Assembly: GCF_905163445.1 (NCBI RefSeq)
Contig: NC_053183.1
Span: forward strand, 10,292,001-10,356,000
Source: Pararge aegeria
Lineage: Eukaryota; Arthropoda; Insecta; Lepidoptera; Nymphalidae
DNA length: 64,000 nucleotides
Reading direction: 5' to 3'
Shown here: positions 1-10,700 of the stretch, in pieces
Layout of the letters: each line of letters begins with the position of its first letter
Position numbering within the stretch: position 1 is the first letter of the stretch
Position numbers and translations under genes: made by a program
The notes under the pieces: model-generated
The model's input: only the letters and a program-made list of their open reading frames with translations
The model's database searches: none
What the model was told of the DNA's origin: nothing

Positions 1-2929
1 GTAGGGAGTTCCACAATGCACGGTCCTGGGCCGCTTGCCTCCAACGGCTCCCAGCTACTCGCCTGATGTCATCTGTCCACCTCGTTTGGGGCCGACCTAC
101 GCTGCGTTTACCGGTGCGGGGTCGCCATTCCAGCACCTTAAGACCCCAACGTCCATCGGTTCTCCGAGCTATGTGCCCCGCCCATTGCCACTTCAGCTTC
201 GCAACTCGCTGAGCTATGTCGGTAACTCTAGTTCTTCTACGGATCTCCTCATTTCTGATTTGATCACGTAGAGATACTCCTAACATAGCTCTCTCCATCG
301 CCCGCTGAGTGACTCTGAGCCTTCTTATGAGGCCCATAGTTAGCGACCATGTCTCTGATCCGTAAGTCATCACTGGCAACACGCACTGTTCGAAGACTTT
401 AGTCTTCAGGCACTGGGGGATTTTGGACGAGAAGATGTCACGAAGTTTCCCGAACGCTGCCCATCCGAGTTGGATTCGGCGGTTTACCTTTTTCTCGAAA
501 TTGGACCTACCTAACTGGATCGTGTGTCCTAGGTATATATACTCGTCTACAATTTCGAGTGCAGAGTTCCCAACAATTATTGGGTGGAGCGCAACATGAG
601 CGTTAGACATAATTTTCGTCTTGCTCATGTTCATACGAAGGCCCACCTGTTGAGAAACTCTGCTGAGGTCATTGAGCATCGCATTAAGGTCTTCCAGAGT
701 CTCTGCCATTATGACTACATCGTCGGCAAACCGAAGTTGAGTGATGTACTCGCCGTTAATGTTGATGCCAAGCCCGTTCCAATCCAGAAGCTTAAAAACG
801 TCCTCCAACGCAGCGGTAAACAGCTTCGGGGAGATAACATCTCCCTGTCGCACTCCTCGCTGCAGTTGGATCGGTTTCGTAGTCTGGTCCTGTATACGGA
901 CTGACATAGTGGCGTTTTTGTACAAACACTTCAAAACTTCGATGTACCGGTAGTCAATTCGGCATCTCTGCAGTGACCTTAACACAGCCCAGGTTTCCAC
1001 CGAATCAAAGGCTTTCTCATAGTCCACAAACGCTAAGCAAAGTGGCCGGTTATACTCTTGAGTCTTCTGTATAACCTGCCGCAGCGTATGTATGTGGTCT
1101 ATGGTACTGAAGCCCTTTCGGAAACCGGCTTGTTCAGGAGGCTGGAAGTCGTCGAACCTATTCGCGAGACGATTCGTAATGACTCTTGAGAACAACTTGT
1201 AGACATGGCTCAACAGCGAGATAGGTCTGTAGTTCTTCAGCAAGGTATTATCACCTTTTTTGAAGAACAGAACAACCACGCTCCTGTGCCATGCCTCTGG
1301 CGTTGTGCCTTGATGAATGACGGAATTGAACAACCGCTGAAGGACTTTAAGTATCGGTTTTCCACCCGCTTTCAGGAGTTCTGCTGTGATTCCGTCATCA
1401 CCCGGTGCCTTGTTGTTCTTAAGTTGTTTGAGAGCCATACTAATCTCGTAAAGGCTGACGTCCGGGATATCTTCAGTGAAGTGTCGGGTCAATTTGGCTC
1501 TAGGGTCTTTAGCCAAACTTTCAACAGGCTTTTGTGTTGAGGTGTATAACTGTCCATAGAATTTCTCAACCTCACTCAGGATCTCTGGTTTAGAAGATAT
1601 GAGACTACCATTGTCAGTCTTCAGGCGAGTCAACAGGCTCTGTCCGATAGACAGATCTCTTGCGAACACTTTCGAGCCTTTGTTGCGCTCAATGGCGACT
1701 TTAATTTTCTCAGTGTTAAAGTGTCGCAAGTCTTTCGTCTGCAACTTCGAGATCTGTCTATTAATACGCCGATATTCAGACGCATCTTTTGAAGACTGTA
1801 GTCTCATTTCTTGTCTCTTCTCCATAAGCCCGAGTGTATGGGCTGAGAACTTTTTGGTTCTATGTTTACGGTGGGTCTTAAAGAACTTGGACCCAACCGT
1901 ATGGACAGTTTCCACAAGCCTGTTGTTAAGATCGTCCACAGAATCGCAGTCCAGGCAATCAAACCGGTTTTGCAGCTCCAGTTGAAAGCTCTCGGGGTTT
2001 TGGATATGAGCACGAGTAGGCCGGAGCGTAGACTTTACCAGTCTGACCCTTTCCAGCTTTACATTTATATTCAATGTGCCTCTTACCATACGGTGATCGC
2101 TCCCGGTTTTCACCCTGTTGATCACAGAGACATCATTGAATATATGCCGTTTGGTCGACATGATAAAGTCGATCTCATTTCTCGTCGAACCATCGGGGCT
2201 CAGCCAGGTCCATTTCCTGTGCGGCCGCTTTTCGAAAAAGGAGTTCATCATAAAGAGGCCCTCCTTCTCCATAAAGTCGGCCAGCATTTGGCCCCGTTCG
2301 TTCCGTTGCCCATATCCAAATTGCCCCACTCTCAGCTCTGCACCGCTTCGCTTGCCCAGCCTCGCGTTGAAATCCCCCATCACAACACTGTAGTAGGTTT
2401 TCGAGGCATGTATGGCTTTCGAAATATCCTCATACAATGCCTCTACTTCCTCGTCGGAGTGCGCAGTTGTGGGTGCGTAGACCTGTATAACCTTCAGGGA
2501 ATACCGTTTGGTTATTCTGAGTACAAGGTACGCTACCCTGCTCGACACGCTTTCGACTCGAACAATGTTGTTGACAAGGGATTTGTGGACGATGAATCCG
2601 ACACCACCTTGGGACTGTTGTTCGCCCTCCCGGTAGTAGAACAAGTTGCCGGATTTTAGGATTATCGTATCCTCCCCCTCTCTACGGATTTCAGATAAAC
2701 CCATGATACTCCAGCGCAACTTGCTCACTGCTTCTTCCAGCTCGACTAACTTCTCATCGGTCCTCAACGTGCGTGCGTTATACGTTGCCAGGTCCAGTCG
2801 TCGAGTTTGGCAGCGGAATCTCTTCCGGAGATTCTTGACACCCCTTGCCCCGCCGTTACCATAACCGCTGCCAGAGCCAGGAATAGCGGGGCTGCCGGGG
2901 ACTAGGGGCTGTGGCTTTCTTTTCTCCAT
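1..2929 (-). CDS. RTE-clade retrotransposon polyprotein (endonuclease + reverse transcriptase), C-terminus beyond window
   Basis: The reading frame starts at ATG 2929-2927 (an in-frame TGA lies just upstream) and reaches position 1 without a stop, giving at least 976 codons. I checked the frame at three places: the start, the RT active site and the window edge. An apurinic-type endonuclease comes first, with GDFNAR near residue 185 followed by an RNERGQ motif and a GSDH motif. The reverse transcriptase follows: NNKAPGDDG near residue 505, FVDYEKAFDS near 630 and the catalytic FADD at 734-737 (around 721-735). The tail carries an RRRTRVTDIAQR-type stretch and a GRPQTRW motif, typical of RTE elements. 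The product would nick target DNA and copy its own RNA by target-primed reverse transcription. The frame looks intact, which suggests a young copy; the missing 3' end prevents a statement about activity. Confidence 0.9.
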   Translation of the reverse strand, partial: MEKRKPQPLVPGSPAIPGSGSGYGNGGARGVKNLRKRFRCQTRRLDLATYNARTLRTDEKLVELEEAVSKLRWSIMGLSEIRREGEDTIILKSGNLFYYREGEQQSQGGVGFIVHKSLVNNIVRVESVSSRVAYLVLRITKRYSLKVIQVYAPTTAHSDEEVEALYEDISKAIHASKTYYSVVMGDFNARLGKRSGAELRVGQFGYGQRNERGQMLADFMEKEGLFMMNSFFEKRPHRKWTWLSPDGSTRNEIDFIMSTKRHIFNDVSVINRVKTGSDHRMVRGTLNINVKLERVRLVKSTLRPTRAHIQNPESFQLELQNRFDCLDCDSVDDLNNRLVETVHTVGSKFFKTHRKHRTKKFSAHTLGLMEKRQEMRLQSSKDASEYRRINRQISKLQTKDLRHFNTEKIKVAIERNKGSKVFARDLSIGQSLLTRLKTDNGSLISSKPEILSEVEKFYGQLYTSTQKPVESLAKDPRAKLTRHFTEDIPDVSLYEISMALKQLKNNKAPGDDGITAELLKAGGKPILKVLQRLFNSVIHQGTTPEAWHRSVVVLFFKKGDNTLLKNYRPISLLSHVYKLFSRVITNRLANRFDDFQPPEQAGFRKGFSTIDHIHTLRQVIQKTQEYNRPLCLAFVDYEKAFDSVETWAVLRSLQRCRIDYRYIEVLKCLYKNATMSVRIQDQTTKPIQLQRGVRQGDVISPKLFTAALEDVFKLLDWNGLGININGEYITQLRFADDVVIMAETLEDLNAMLNDLSRVSQQVGLRMNMSKTKIMSNAHVALHPIIVGNSALEIVDEYIYLGHTIQLGRSNFEKKVNRRIQLGWAAFGKLRDIFSSKIPQCLKTKVFEQCVLPVMTYGSETWSLTMGLIRRLRVTQRAMERAMLGVSLRDQIRNEEIRRRTRVTDIAQRVAKLKWQWAGHIARRTDGRWGLKVLEWRPRTGKRSVGRPQTRWTDDIRRVAGSRWRQAAQDRALWNSL

Positions 2930-3190
2930 TCATACAAAGATTTGCCCGGTAATGACCACGCTGGGCAGGCGGGTTGGTCATCGCAGGGCTAGACTGATCG
3001 CACCGGCGTCGCTGCTGCCCGACACCGGTCTGTGCCATTTATTCAGTCTAGCCAATTTGAAGTAGTTATACCGCCACTTGTCGGTCGCCAGAGCCTCGTC
3101 GGTTAGACGGCAGGGTGCACCACGTGCAGGTGAGGTTGGCATTTTGGGAGGCTGACTGGTACTAGCCTCCCCCTTACACCCCAATAAGCG
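1..3190 (-). mobile_element. RTE-type LINE, nearly complete, 3' end off the window
   Basis: The element runs leftward. Its 5' end is placed near 3190 because plausible element-like sequence stops there and unrelated AT-rich DNA begins; the exact boundary and any target-site duplication were not identified. The 5' part (2930-3190) is GC-richer and holds two short overlapping open frames, 3184-2978 (68 codons) and 3038-2856 (60 codons). These may be leader ORFs or chance. The sequence around 2937-2990 resembles repeats near 37.38 kb and 11.16 kb. Confidence 0.82.
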
Positions 3191-3762
3191 TCGTACTTTA
3201 ACTTATTTCAAAACGAAAAGGCAAAGTGGCACCTCCGTCAAGAATCATGTTGAAATCAAAATTATGCTACTTCCAAGCAGCGTTGTTGATGACCTGTTAT
3301 CGTTGGCGTAACTAGAAATTCAATACCGCAGTGATGATGCAGGTTAAGTTATTGCGCTCGTCGCAATGAAATTTGAATTGAAAATCTTCTAACTCTGCAT
3401 TAACTGGAATATTTTTACTTAACATCAAAGAGAAAAGGGTTTCACTCAAAATATTCAGACGATGTCTCGGCACCTGTCAAGAATGGTATTTGGAATCAGG
3501 CATATTTTGCTTTTTTTCGTGGGTTATAAATTTCTGATAAACATTATTGGTTTCAACAGCTAACGCGAGTGGGTTGGCAGGCCTTGAAATATTTCTCCTC
3601 CTCCTCCTTCGGCCTCTGCAAGAAATGTTTTGGAGCCCTAAAGCTCCAAGAAGCAAAGGCATGCCTAACAATGCCTCATGTGAGGCCGAACATTGGTTGT
3701 CGATTCATGGAGAGTTGGGGATTCGAACGGTGTATAGTGCACAAACCGTCAGAAAGCGTAAT

Positions 3763-4145
3763 ACTCCTTGCTGCAATTGTATTAGCCTCGTAGGCTGGTC
3801 TTGTACACGATCTGACTTGGTGGCTTTGTAGTATAAATATCTCAGCACTTGCATGTACCAATACTCGATTCGGCACATCTACAGTGACTTTAACACTTCC
3901 CAAGTTAGCACCGAATCACAGCCTCTCTCAGATTCTATAAATGCTAAGCAAAGTGACGGGTACTTAGATACACTTCGGTATTCTGTATAAACTGCCGCAG
4001 CGTAGGAATGTAGTTTACGGTACTAAAATCCTTTTGGAAACTGGCTTGTTCGTGAGGCTAAAAGTCGTAAAATCCAATATCCTCTTTAAAATCTTAGCTC
4101 TTAGTCTTCTACGTGTCTGTGTAAGGTCAAGATAGGTACAGCTGT
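3763..4145 (-). mobile_element. Decayed RTE fragment (RT domain), related to the 1-3190 element
   Basis: This stretch aligns by eye with positions about 860-1235 of the neighbouring element. Shared blocks include CTCGATTCGGCACATCTACA against CAATTCGGCATCTCTGCA, GCTAAGCAAAGTG in both, and ACTGCCGCAGCGTA against CCTGCCGCAGCGTA. Many substitutions and small gaps remove the reading frame. It lies in the same orientation as the intact copy, so it is an older insertion or an old duplicate of part of the reverse transcriptase. Confidence 0.8.
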
Positions 4146-4845
4146 TCCAAAGATAATCCAAACATACAGCCAAACAGTAATTTTAAAACGTTCTTATGAT
4201 ATCGTCCAAGTTCTTCGGTTCATAAAAGGCTTTTTCGGAACCTAAGTTAGATATATTTGTAATAATATTGATGTATAAATATAACACCCTTGGAGAAACT
4301 GTTTCAAAAAATCTGTGAAAAATTAATTTTATTTTTAATCGGAAATCAAGTCAAAATACAGATTTCCATGGATAAATTTGGAAAATTAGGGATTTTAGGG
4401 ATTTTGTTACGGATTGACATAGAAATATAGAAATATTTTGTTAAAAATATTTCTATATTTCTGTCACTTCGTAAAGTTCGCTTTATGGATCTTAAGACGA
4501 ATTCGTTTGTTACCACAAATCTTTCAGAATAATAAAAAAAATGATTAAGTTTTTTAAAAAAATTAGATATTATTGAGGTTACTAAATTCTTACATAATAT
4601 TTTGACAGTCAATTCCAAACCAATATCAATGCATTTTTGTCCGCATCAAATTGGAATCCGAATCTATTTAATTGATTGATTCTAAGATATCAACTTAACG
4701 CTGTTACGTGTGTACATAACAGCATGCTCGTGTAAAATATAACGTCACAATTCTAAGCAGTATTTGTTAGTATTTGCTAATACAAAAGTCAGTCGATTTT
4801 ATTTTGAAATTACCTCTTAGATCCATTAATTTAGTTTATTTTATA
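4146..4845. other. AT-rich intergenic stretch, no gene seen
   Basis: Only short chance open frames occur. One local inverted pair around 4423-4465 (AAATATTTTTAACAAAATATT-like) forms a weak hairpin. Nothing else is supported. Confidence 0.5.
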
Positions 4846-6238
4846 CCTGAATTGCCCTGCGGCTACGCCCGCGTAAATTACGGGACGCAGCGTACTGCTA
4901 CATAGTCTACACCTACCTCAGTAAATCAGATACCAAATGTAAAGATTTTTAATTGTACTGGAAGTGCCAAATATACAAACTTATGACATTAAGTACTCAA
5001 AGTATCTCAACATATGGGACAAATATTATGTGTTTTTGCTCTTGGAGTTTTAGTTACCCACTGTTTGAAACCTTGAAACTTTCAATCATGTAAACATTGT
5101 CAATCGCAAATGCCCGTCCCGAGGACCTACCCGGTTTTGCCTTATTTAAAATACCTTAAATTCCCTATAACAAATGACTGCATTAATAATGTTTGGCTTA
5201 ACAGCAGCAGTACATATTAGTCGATAGCAGTTGGTAGGCACCGTGGACCCAAGTCAGAAAATGGATGGGTGCCCGCATCAGCCTCAGCTCAGTGCGTAAA
5301 TAAGATCTTGTTAGTTTATTCGTACGGTAAAGGGTAACCAGGAAAAATTTCTAATATTCTTATTTAGTCCTAGCACTGAAGTCCCCATATATGTGGCAAC
5401 CTTTCATGCAGTCAGTGTCGGTAAGCCTTAACTGAGGGGTTAGCTGTTGTCTGCTGAGGAGTCCTCTATCTCCAATCATATTCATGAGATCTACACGATA
5501 TTTGGGCAACATTAAACTGATAGCTTATAAAATTGAAAGAGAATTATCTATATTGGTTATCATTGGACAAAGTTATGGTGGTAAATCGTCAAACACTTAC
5601 ATCCCCTCTCCCAAAGGAACTGAATTTCGGGATAAAAAATATCCTATGTCCTACCTACCTACCTACGTAGTATAAGCTCAAATTGTGCGAAGATTCATTT
5701 GAATTTATTCAGTAGTTTAAGTGAGATGCGAGGCCCAGATACAGACAGACAGACACGAATGAAAAAAAATACCGTTTTGGGTTCAGTATCGGTTATAGAT
5801 TGCCCTCCAAAGGAAATTGTCTAAATATCTTCAGTGTACAGAAATTGATCCGTTACTTTTTTATTAAAAGTATAGATAAATCTACGTTGAGGTAAAGGTG
5901 CTGAGCTCTGCTAAATGAGGTATATTCCAAGTAGGTAGAGGTTAAAACGTGGTTATTTGTGATATGGCAATGTTTACATGATTGAAGGTTTCAAAAAGTG
6001 GGTGATTGAAGCTCGAAGAGCAAGAATATATTTATTATTCGCGCACACCTTAGTCGGAAATATGTCAAAAAAAGGTGCATCGCTATCTTTACTGAATATC
6101 TATAACATAAAGCTGAACAGTTTGTTACTGTTAGTCTTTACATTAGATTGCTGGTTTATTTAGCAAGATTGTATACTATGAAGCAGTACGCTGCGTTCCG
6201 TAGTTAATGCGGGTCAACCCGCAGGACACAGCTAGCAA
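4846..6238. mobile_element. Inverted-repeat composite: two facing copies of a LINE-tail-like repeat, arms about 260-280 bp
   Basis: The reverse complement of 5957-6238 matches 4846-5105 in order. Shared blocks are CCTGCGG..CCCGC.TAA, ACGCAGCGTACTGCT.CATAG, AAATGTAAAGA, TTTTTGCTCTT.GAG, ACCCACT.TTTGAAACCTT and TCAATCATGTAAACATTG. The arms are imperfect but collinear. The centre holds a second repeat (5372-5765). Two readings fit: a foldback-type element, or two independent insertions of one repeat family in opposite orientation. The AGCTGTGTCC..CGGG terminus resembles common lepidopteran RTE-like tails, which slightly favours the second reading. Confidence 0.65.
5372..5765 (+). mobile_element. 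RTE-like LINE 3' tail copy
   Basis: Shares with 25722-26180 and 44255-44583 the ordered blocks GCTAAGCCTTAA-like, CCTCTATCTCCAA, CAGATCTACACGA, AAATCGTCAAACACTT, CATCCCCTCTCCCAAAGGAA and CGGGATAAAAAGTAT. It ends in a run of CAGA units. It probably is the 3' untranslated tail of a non-autonomous or truncated LINE. It lies inside the inverted-repeat composite. Confidence 0.65.
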
Positions 6239-6370
6239 AAATATAAAATTGTATGTATGACGCACTCGACGACTCAAAGAATGTATAAAAAATTTAATAA
6301 TAAAATCAAATCCGGTCATGTAATTAATAATTATCTTAATGATAATAAATTACATTTACAAATGAAATGA

Positions 6371-6645
6371 AACGGCCCAGTGGCTAGGGGTTCGGCATTC
6401 CTTTCCAGCGCACCGAGTTCGATCCCGGCACGCACTTTAAAATACGACTAGGTCTAAAGGTGAAGGAAAATATCGTGAGGAAACCTGCATGCCTGAGAGT
6501 TCTGCTTTCTCAAAAAGGCGTGAAGGGTATGAAGTCTATCAATCAGTAATAGGCCAGCATTCTAATTCTCATTCTGAGAAGAGACCCGTACCATGTAGCT
6601 GGCTGGTATTGGGTTGGTGATGATGAAACGAAACTAGCTCAGGAT
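6371..6645 (+). mobile_element. SINE family 2 copy (tRNA-derived)
   Basis: Begins with a tRNA-like head (GGCCCAGTGGCTAGGG, then GTTCGATCCCGGCACGC as a B-box-like block). It continues with GGTGAAGGAAAATATCGTGA, CCTGCATGCCTGAGAGTTCT and GAGACCCGTACC, and ends near a GATGATGA tail. The same order of blocks appears at 27690, 52455 and, reversed, at 14605, 21655 and 58352. Confidence 0.75.
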
Positions 6646-6649
6646 ATAA

Positions 6650-8005
6650 AACAAAACTTACCACTTTCTCCTCGACGATATCATTATTGTTGTTGTTGCT
6701 CCCATGTTTTAAGGCACCGTTTTCCATGACCACAAGTGACAGCCAGGATAATTATACTTTCTATATATTGAACACTGTACTATTTTACTTATTTATATAC
6801 ACATTATGATAATTTATTATTAAAGTAGTTTCGTTATAAACTATATTTGGTTTTTAGTTGTCACAGCCTATTGCATCCCTATTCAAAGTATAAAAAGTAA
6901 CATTCTGAAACAGTAAGATCACCAGAAAGGGTTCCGAGGTTGAGCCTTGAAATACTCATGTATTTTTTTGTTGTCACTCGTGAATTAATAGATAGTAATA
7001 TCAGTCCATCACTAATAACAAATTGGGTATTAATACAACCGTCAAATTTAGCTAAAAACATCGATTTTTAATAGTTTATAAAAAAAAATATTAAGTAATT
7101 ATTTAGACTAAAATGATACATATAATCATCCTAACAAAATTAACAATTTATACTTAGGGCATACGAAATAAGGATTAATTTACCTAGCTTTTTGAAATAT
7201 AATTACCTTGCCCTTTATCTAATAAGCCTAGACAAAAGACTTTAATAAAACTTTGGATTGGAAAAGAAGCTCTTAGTGAAAACTTATTACTGCAGTTAAC
7301 TTAACATTTTTCATTCACAAAGTCAACCTTAACAATCATATGAATATTTAAATTGTAGTGCGTCTGTATTAATTGTCATCTATCCTATACGATGTTGATT
7401 GTTTTGAAAATAACTTTGAGTTCAGAGTCGATATCCGAAACGAATTTACTGCATAGATTGTATCAGACAAAATTTTATATCATTGTGTTTTATTCAACCA
7501 ATACTGATAGGTATCTCAAAGATAACGGAATATCATGAGAAACAGAAATTTTGTTTATATTAATACTTTAATACTTGTTATTAAACACTATCGTTTAGTC
7601 GATTCCGTAGAGGTGAAATTCATGACTTTAAACATTTGACCGTTACATTCAAAAGTGTCGAGGTACCGTATCTTCTTTTCAATTAATATTTGATCACGTC
7701 TATCACACTATCCGGCGGCAATAATTTATAAAATCGATCACATACATATTTCCCGTTGCTACGCTACATTTCTTTGTAAACACTATTCTTTGTCCTTTCG
7801 GTAACACAAACAATTTATCAATTCCGTGGCCTTGAATGCTGTTTTATAAATATTAGACAAGAGAGCGAATGAATCCGTTGGTTTTGGTCACTTTAAAATT
7901 AATACACTAACACAACCTTAAATAAACTGCGTTGTGATTTCGAAGGCACTGTCAGTGTATCGGTACACATGATATAGGATCGTCAGAACATTATTAGTTA
8001 TAATC
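6650..8005. other. AT-rich intergenic stretch, no gene seen
   Basis: No coding signal, convincing repeat or RNA gene was recognised. Short open frames here (for example 6879-7061 on the minus strand) have no protein-like features. Confidence 0.5.
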
Positions 8006-8165
8006 GGTGAGCTTGGGCGCATTAACGATGGTGAAGCCGGGGCGGGCGGGCGGTTGGCGGGTCGCGTCATACTGCGGCGGCGAGCGGCCGCGCGGGCATA
8101 CCCGTCGCCGCATACCCGCACTCCAACGAACACCATCGCTCTACGCACCATCGCTTATATTGATG
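8005..8165. other. GC-rich, CpG-dense islet of unknown role
   Basis: This stretch contains GGGGCGGGCGGGCGGTTGGC, GCGGCGGCGAGCGGCCGCGC and repeated GCATACCCGC.. units, in sharp contrast to the AT-rich surroundings. Both strands have short open frames (minus 8151-7918, 77 codons, rich in Ala, Arg and Pro; plus 8007-8267, 86 codons). It could be an exon of an unseen gene, a promoter-like CpG cluster, or part of a transposon. No choice is possible from the sequence alone. Confidence 0.35.
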
Positions 8166-8169
8166 GACC

Positions 8170-9150
8170 TTGGGCTACATACACTTTTACCACCTTCAGA
8201 AGGCAACAGTAGGTCAACGTATACTCCCTTTCTTCGAACGAGGTCTTTGTTTGTGGGTCGAATTTGACGAATAGGTGCGTTTGCATATTTGGCCGTACAT
8301 TAAAATAGCTGGGCCGTTGGTATTGCTAGTATTTCGCGTTTATGTAAATACAAATATTAGAACAATGAAGTGAGTTTAGTACATTCGTCATGCGTAACGA
8401 TAGTTATGATTAAACGCTTTATAAAATTTTATTTTATCAAAAGCATATTTTTTTAAAGCGTAAAGCGCTGTCTTTTTACCTATTACACCTCTCGAATTCA
8501 CTCGAACATATCATACCACATTGTATATGTTTATATTTTAGTTATAACATGAATGTCTCTCTGACCATAGTTTGACATGCTATTACCAACTTCCATAACC
8601 GTGCGAATTATTACAATTGAACAGTTACGTGTTGTAAATCCCGTAAACCAGAAAAATCGGTGCTATTCATGTATTAAATCTTTAAACTAATCATAAAACA
8701 TGTCTTGAAAAATATATGCGTAATGTTTAATTAATACACAAGAACATCCTCTGGGGATATTAACTTCACAACGCCCAATTGCTTCATCTTAGCAATTGTG
8801 CCGATAAAGATGTGCCGCGAAGCTTTTAGCGTTTGAGTACTATGCTTAACCGATCTAGGTAAAAAATTAAGGTAGTTGGAATCTTGTAGACGTGATAAAG
8901 GTAATTTACCGGTAAACCAATGGTTCGGAAAACGGAAATTAACGCAAAGTGCGGGCAGCACCTAGTATAGATATTTCGATTAAAATGAAAACATTACAAC
9001 CTAAATGACAACGCATTTCCTTAGTTAAATCTGTACTTCATTTGAATGTCAATAAAAATTCAATCAATATATGCAATAAAAAGTTGTGAGTAAGTAAATT
9101 TAAGGATAATAATTACGTTCCTATTTCACGAAAGGGATGTATAGAGATGA
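8170..9150. other. Intergenic stretch with one unassigned 76-codon minus-strand frame
   Basis: A minus-strand open frame at 8961-8731 lacks recognisable motifs and is not called as a gene. The rest is AT-rich without identified features. Confidence 0.4.
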
Positions 9151-9154
9151 CAGA

Positions 9155-9400
9155 CTGAGGTCTGAGGCGCAGTGGTGAGCGCTGTGGACTTAAAAGTAAT
9201 ATATCAGCACGGGCAATTTGGGAATACATAGTTTCTGAAATATATCTGGGTAAGTCTGGTGTGAGGTTTAGCCATGGCTAGTTACCACCCTACAACTGAC
9301 AAAGACGCGCTGCCAAGCGGTTTAACGTTAAGTTGTGATGCCCTGTAGATACTGAAAGGTGTGGGCTTTTTATAATAGGCATGATTAATAATTTAGAAAA
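9155..9400 (+). mobile_element. SINE family 3 copy
   Basis: Shows the ordered blocks GAGGCGCAGTGGTGAGCGCT, GGGCAATTTGGGAATA, GGCTAGTTACCACCCTAC, CAAAGACG.GC.GCCAAGCG and a late CCCTGTAG block. The same order is found at 28343 and 43920, with fragments at 13085 and 27478. The head with GTGAGCGCTGTGG resembles a tRNA-derived promoter. Confidence 0.7.
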
Positions 9401-9794
9401 ACTGCCCTATGATTTTCGGAAGTCGGTATCTACTATAACCTAAGCTAAATTTAAAGGTTTTGTTGATATAAACTGCAAATTATTTTGTTTCCCGCGAAAA
9501 AGCTCACCAGCCCTACTTGTGACGTCATAGGCAAATTAGAGCTTTAGTAAATCCTCGTTCCATACCTAAAGATTATATTGATTATAATATTGATAACAAA
9601 AAATTTAGCAACTGATAGTTTGAAATCACAAAATGCTTTATATACGCAGAGAATTTCAAAGTTCAAGCAGTTCAGAATTATTATGTTCATATAGACACGT
9701 CATAATTTGGAATTTAGCGTTTCGCCTGTACTGGCGGATCGCTAGATTTTGCATTTTTTTTACTGAAAATAAATACCAATCTCAATTAGAATAT

Positions 9795-10200
9795 CAATAA
9801 AAATACACTTTTCATAATACATGAAAATAAAATATTATCAAAAACATACAATAATAATTATTATAGCGATTTCCTGTAACTATCATCATGCCCATTGTCA
9901 TATCCTAGACAGAATAATAACTTACCATCATTTGCAGTTATCATCAGTTGACTTATAGTAAAATAATAAAAGGTTTTGGCTTTTAAATTAACATAAATTA
10001 ATATTCCTTTGATCATCAATACTAAAAACATGTATTAATGTATGTAAATTATAAAGCTTAGAATATCACTACAAATACACTTTTCATCATACATGAAAAT
10101 TATATATCTTGCTGACTTATAGTAAAATAATAAAAGGTTTTGGCTTTTAAATTCACATACATTAATATTTGTTTGATCATCAATACTAAAAAACATATAT
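9795..10200 (+). repeat. Direct duplication, about 161 bp offset
   Basis: The block GACTTATAGTAAAATAATAA followed by AAGGTTTTGGCTTTTAAATT occurs at about 9950-10030 and again at about 10111-10195. Both copies continue to TTGATCATCAATACTAAAAA. The preceding block ACACTTTTCAT.ATACATGA is also repeated (near 9807 and 10078). The two copies differ by a few substitutions and an internal deletion in the second. Confidence 0.8.
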
Positions 10201-10204
10201 TCTT

Positions 10205-10575
10205 AACTCCATTCTCGGATTTCAATTTAGTTCAATTAAATAGTTTTTAGCGACATCGTATAGTAATATATTTATTTTGTGCAACTTTATTTTGAAGAAG
10301 AATATCACGAAGAGTATATAAACAAATACGATTGAAGTTAGTATATTTTTCAAATGACCCACATCCCTTGCAAAGTTCCCTTATTCAACAAGCCTGCAAT
10401 CTCCATTGTAGCCCGTAAGATGCTTTAGTGTTATGACTAACGTCTCAAGTGTCATTTACGGCGTAAAGCCTGAAGTTTCCAGTGGCCTGAATAACGTTGC
10501 TTCTACTTTTTACGTAACAAGGTACTTATGTACATGTGTTCAACGTTTGCTTTGCATACCTTTAATTCTCGTTTA
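10205..10575. other. AT-rich intergenic stretch
   Basis: No gene, repeat or structured element was recognised. Confidence 0.4.
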
Positions 10576-10578
10576 ATT

Positions 10579-10700
10579 TATACTAATATTGTTAAGAGGA
10601 AAGCTCGTTTTGTATGTTTGTATGTTTTTATCTAATGGATAACTCAAACATTAGGCTGATTTCAGTAATAATAAGATTTCTGCTTGAAATAATGGCAGCT
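10579..10700 (-). repeat. LINE-tail fragment, reversed
   Basis: Read on the minus strand, it ends with CTTTCCTCTTAACAATATTA followed by GTATAAA. This resembles the terminal ATTTATAATATTAGTA block of the RTE-like tails at 26160 and 44570. Too short for firm assignment. Confidence 0.4.

Noticed and set aside
1862..2659. 265-codon plus-strand open frame (and neighbours at 584, 1205, 1599, 2118)
   Set aside because: Antisense shadows of the minus-strand RTE endonuclease/RT frame, which carries the recognisable motifs.
8731..8961. 76-codon minus-strand frame as a gene
   Set aside because: No recognisable domain, no splice context, no repeats; insufficient support.
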